8,732 nt of DNA from Chloroflexota bacterium (GTDB lineage Bacteria; Chloroflexota; Limnocylindria; P2-11E): contig JACDAF010000260.1 in the NCBI GenBank assembly GCA_013695575.1, positions 1 through 8,732 of the forward strand, read 5' to 3'. The translations under genes and the position numbers were made by a program. Below are positions 7,901-8,732 of the stretch, one piece after another. The first letter of the stretch is position 1. Every line of letters starts with the position of its first letter. The notes beneath the pieces were generated by a model. It searched no databases, was not told where the DNA came from, and worked only from the letters and a program-made list of their open reading frames with translations.

Positions 7901-8509
7901 CTCGTGTGGGAGGGCCTGCGAACGTCGCTCGCCGGGATCGCATCGGGCGCGCTGAGGGATGTCGGCGCGCAGGTCACCGCGCCGCCGGCCGCCGGCACGT
8001 ACACGCTCGCCTGGGACGTCGTGCGCGAGGGCCACGCGTGGTTCAGCGGCGAGGGCGTGCAGATGCCGCGAGGCGCGGTGAGCGTCGCCGCCACGGCGGC
8101 CGCGCCTCCCGCTGCTCCCGCCGCCGCGCCCGCCGCGTCTCCCGTCACCGGCTCGTATGGCGCGACCTACGCGCCGCTGCTCCAGAGCGTCGCCGCGGCG
8201 CCGGGCGCGACCGTCACCGTCGGGGTCATCCTGGTGAACGCGAGCTCGTTCGCCTGGCAGCCCGGCACGATCAACGCGTCGTACCACCTCGCGAGCTCCA
8301 CCAGCGGCGCGACCGTCGTGTGGGACGGCGTGCGCACCGCGCTCGCCGCGCCGGTGGCGGCGAACGCGCTCGCGACGGTACAGGTCGCGGTCAAGGCGCC
8401 GCCCACCACCGGCACGTACCTCGTGCGCCTCGATCTCGTGCACGAGGGCGTCGCGTGGTTCTCGGACCAGGGCGTCCCGACCGGGAGCGTTACCCTCACC
8501 GTCCAATGA
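4994..8509 (+). CDS. Secreted PGRP/Amidase_2-type N-acetylmuramoyl-L-alanine amidase with six Ig-like repeats
   Basis: A 1171-residue exported enzyme predicted to cut the bond between N-acetylmuramic acid and the L-alanine of the stem peptide. The signal peptide has RRRR at 2-5, a hydrophobic core and a likely cleavage after A29 (ANA). A beta-rich N-terminal region (about 40-185) with FDRVGARW resembles the domain preceding the amidase in actinobacterial PGRP-like proteins. The amidase domain (about 207-410) opens RILSRKDWGADE. It keeps the zinc ligands H242 (IVHHT), H374 (GHRD) and C390 (ACPG), plus Y275 in GYHY, so it should be active. Six Ig-like repeats (417-1171) follow, with a VTxPx linker at 766-790 and an Ala/Pro linker at 1034-1051. 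There is no wall anchor or C-terminal membrane segment. The repeats match those of the upstream SpoIID protein. The stop overlaps the next gene's start. Confidence 0.93.
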   Translation: MRRRRLALASLTAAIILGTLPMGGRPANAAPGAGETVAREVLVDLPAQAAGLLERDTGTPAGEATGSTGGPVLRFTSRAIDAGQLFDRVGARWIASDHQVGEGSIYAEVRASADGATWGGWQQLTHAHDLDDESGATFYAPPKPLGGVSRYAQYRLWLLTGDTSAVRRFGLTFLDVTGLNAGPVARLINDVRGAFDAMTQSYAAAAPAGMPRILSRKDWGADESLMRWTPQYKRPHTKAIVHHTVTGDGGTNVAAELRSIYYFHAVTRGWGDIGYHYLVDKNGAIWTGRQGGDHVEAGHAFGWNNGTMGVASIGDYSVNPPTSALQGAITSIISLKLKQYGVVPSGADPFTHQEQRSDGSWVDVTTSPQNIIGHRDANYRIGQSGGQTACPGNTIANMMEGLRRLTQTEYDNGYTSLFRLDPGLPRGTFPGSSLTVPVAVANRGTTTIPSGTVVSYQILTPSGVGVVPQGGKATLGAPLLPNGTTVVQVPFTGPPEGSYVVRWDLHTGGAWWNNLYTTPVRDQWLFSREWSVDWLSDTIPGALVAGEVRTVQATMLNDGGRVWNAAGTNPVRLASSWRSVATGNVFPGTQSALPHDVQPGQTATVTFQIAAPVYPTSYVLRLDLVKENEFSFGDRRIAPDETTVSVVLDAKATLGAGTVPPLSSGQTTTVPVTITNTGRGTFPTTSSTPVRLGYHWYDAQGRTLVYDGARTVLPADLPAGQSVTVNAEVTAPSVGGTLMLKWDLVQEGVAWLSTRGVATANQQVAVTGPAVTAPAVTAPPVTAPTVTGPVVRTYAATYQPQVASPAAAGSQSGVPILIVNTGSFTWPAGGANPIRLAYHWWSLTTNRTVLWEGQRTLLPADVPPGGSVSLNASVLYPTTPGPYLLRWDVVEEGVSWFSGRGILTGDQFVRVESTAQSFVYGSSMLPSTPGAMAGGATVTVPVRVQNLGQTTWDTTINLSYHWLDAGGRVLVWEGLRTSLAGIASGALRDVGAQVTAPPAAGTYTLAWDVVREGHAWFSGEGVQMPRGAVSVAATAAAPPAAPAAAPAASPVTGSYGATYAPLLQSVAAAPGATVTVGVILVNASSFAWQPGTINASYHLASSTSGATVVWDGVRTALAAPVAANALATVQVAVKAPPTTGTYLVRLDLVHEGVAWFSDQGVPTGSVTLTVQ
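6242..8506 (+). repeat. Six Ig-like modules in the amidase C-terminus
   Basis: Approximate repeat limits in residues are 417-524, 525-647, 648-765, 791-914, 915-1033 and 1052-1171. Repeats 3-6 keep the turn YDGART, WEGQRT, WEGLRT, WDGVRT and the closing EGVAWL, EGVSWF, EGHAWF, EGVAWF. Repeats 1 and 2, next to the catalytic domain, have lost both motifs (TGGAWW and ENEFSF at the end) but keep the general strand pattern. Boundaries are by eye. Confidence 0.85.
7289..7363 (+). repeat. 15-bp tandem repeat coding for a VTxPx linker
   Basis: Five in-frame 15-bp copies begin at 7289, 7304, 7319, 7334 and 7349, encoding VTGPA, VTAPA, VTAPP, VTAPT and VTGPV (residues 766-790). Copies differ by a few bases, mostly in the fourth and fifth codons. 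They form a flexible Pro/Thr-rich hinge between Ig-like repeats 3 and 4 of the amidase and look like slippage-driven expansion. Confidence 0.92.
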
Positions 8510-8732
8510 TGTTTCGCGTCCCGGCGGTCCTCTTCATCGCCGTCGCGCTCGCGGCGTCGTTCCAGCTGGGACGTGCGGTGCCCGCCGAGAGCGCGCGCGC
8601 CGCGGAGTGGGAGACGGTGGGCGAGCTGCAGCGGCCACGCGCGTACGGGCGCGCGGTCCCGCTCAGCACCGGCGAGATCCTCGTGGTGGGTGGGCTCGAT
8701 CCTGACGATCCCGAGGTGATGAGCCATCGCAG
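8506..8732 (+). CDS. Secreted Kelch-repeat protein, 5' part only
   Basis: An open frame runs from the amidase stop to the window end (75 codons plus 2 bases), so only the N-terminus is seen. It opens MMFRVPAVLFIAVALAASF, a signal peptide with likely cleavage after ARA (residue 32). The mature part starts EWETVGELQRPRAYGRAV and continues LSTGEILVVGG, the usual Kelch/galactose-oxidase-type blade: Trp, then PR, then GxxLVxGG. A beta propeller of several blades is expected downstream; enzyme activity cannot be judged. Two adjacent in-frame starts are possible: ATG at 8506, overlapping the amidase stop by 4 nt (ATGA), or ATG at 8509, overlapping by 1 nt. Either implies co-transcription and translational coupling with the amidase. 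No strong ribosome site lies upstream. Confidence 0.75.
   Translation, partial: MMFRVPAVLFIAVALAASFQLGRAVPAESARAAEWETVGELQRPRAYGRAVPLSTGEILVVGGLDPDDPEVMSHR

Noticed and set aside
6764..8506. A 580-codon minus-strand open frame across the amidase repeats
   Set aside because: Low-complexity Arg/Gly/Asp composition without motifs; a shadow of the Ig-like repeats on the other strand.

Overview
The window is 8.7 kb of GC-rich bacterial DNA with six genes, all on the + strand and tightly packed. The proteins are high-GC in style: RadC with a GTG start, a membrane-bound double zinc ribbon, and secreted wall enzymes built from Ig-like repeats. The SpoIID/LytB protein carries its GHGVGMSQ motif ahead of the catalytic core, an order I know from actinobacterial-type proteins. 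Together these suggest Chloroflexota (Limnocylindria-like) or Actinomycetota. The taxonomic guess is weak because no ribosomal or other marker gene is present.

Layout. Positions 4-1059 encode an NAD(P)-dependent sugar-nucleotide dehydratase/reductase of the Gmd/Rmd type. After 3 bp comes 1063-1566, a two-helix membrane protein with two zinc ribbons. After 56 bp containing a small hairpin comes 1623-2264, radC. After 32 bp comes 2297-4738, a secreted protein with three Ig-like repeats followed by a SpoIID/LytB domain. A 255-bp non-coding gap (4739-4993) holds small hairpins and a 21-bp imperfect direct repeat. Positions 4994-8509 encode a large secreted PGRP/Amidase_2-type N-acetylmuramoyl-L-alanine amidase with six C-terminal Ig-like repeats. 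Its stop codon overlaps the start of a sixth gene, a secreted Kelch-repeat protein cut off by the window end; it starts at 8506 or 8509.

How the genes may work together. The main signal is the pairing of a peptidoglycan amidase (removes stem peptides) with a SpoIID-type enzyme (known from sporulation to cleave glycan strands lacking stem peptides). Both are secreted, and both carry copies of the same roughly 115-residue Ig-like module, nine copies in total. This resembles the SpoIIP/SpoIID division of labour, but it uses an Amidase_2 enzyme and shared appendages in place of the sporulation complex. Joint action is inference; the domains and shared repeats are read directly. The sugar-nucleotide gene may supply a deoxyhexose for a surface polymer. 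radC and the zinc-ribbon gene have no evident functional link to the wall enzymes.
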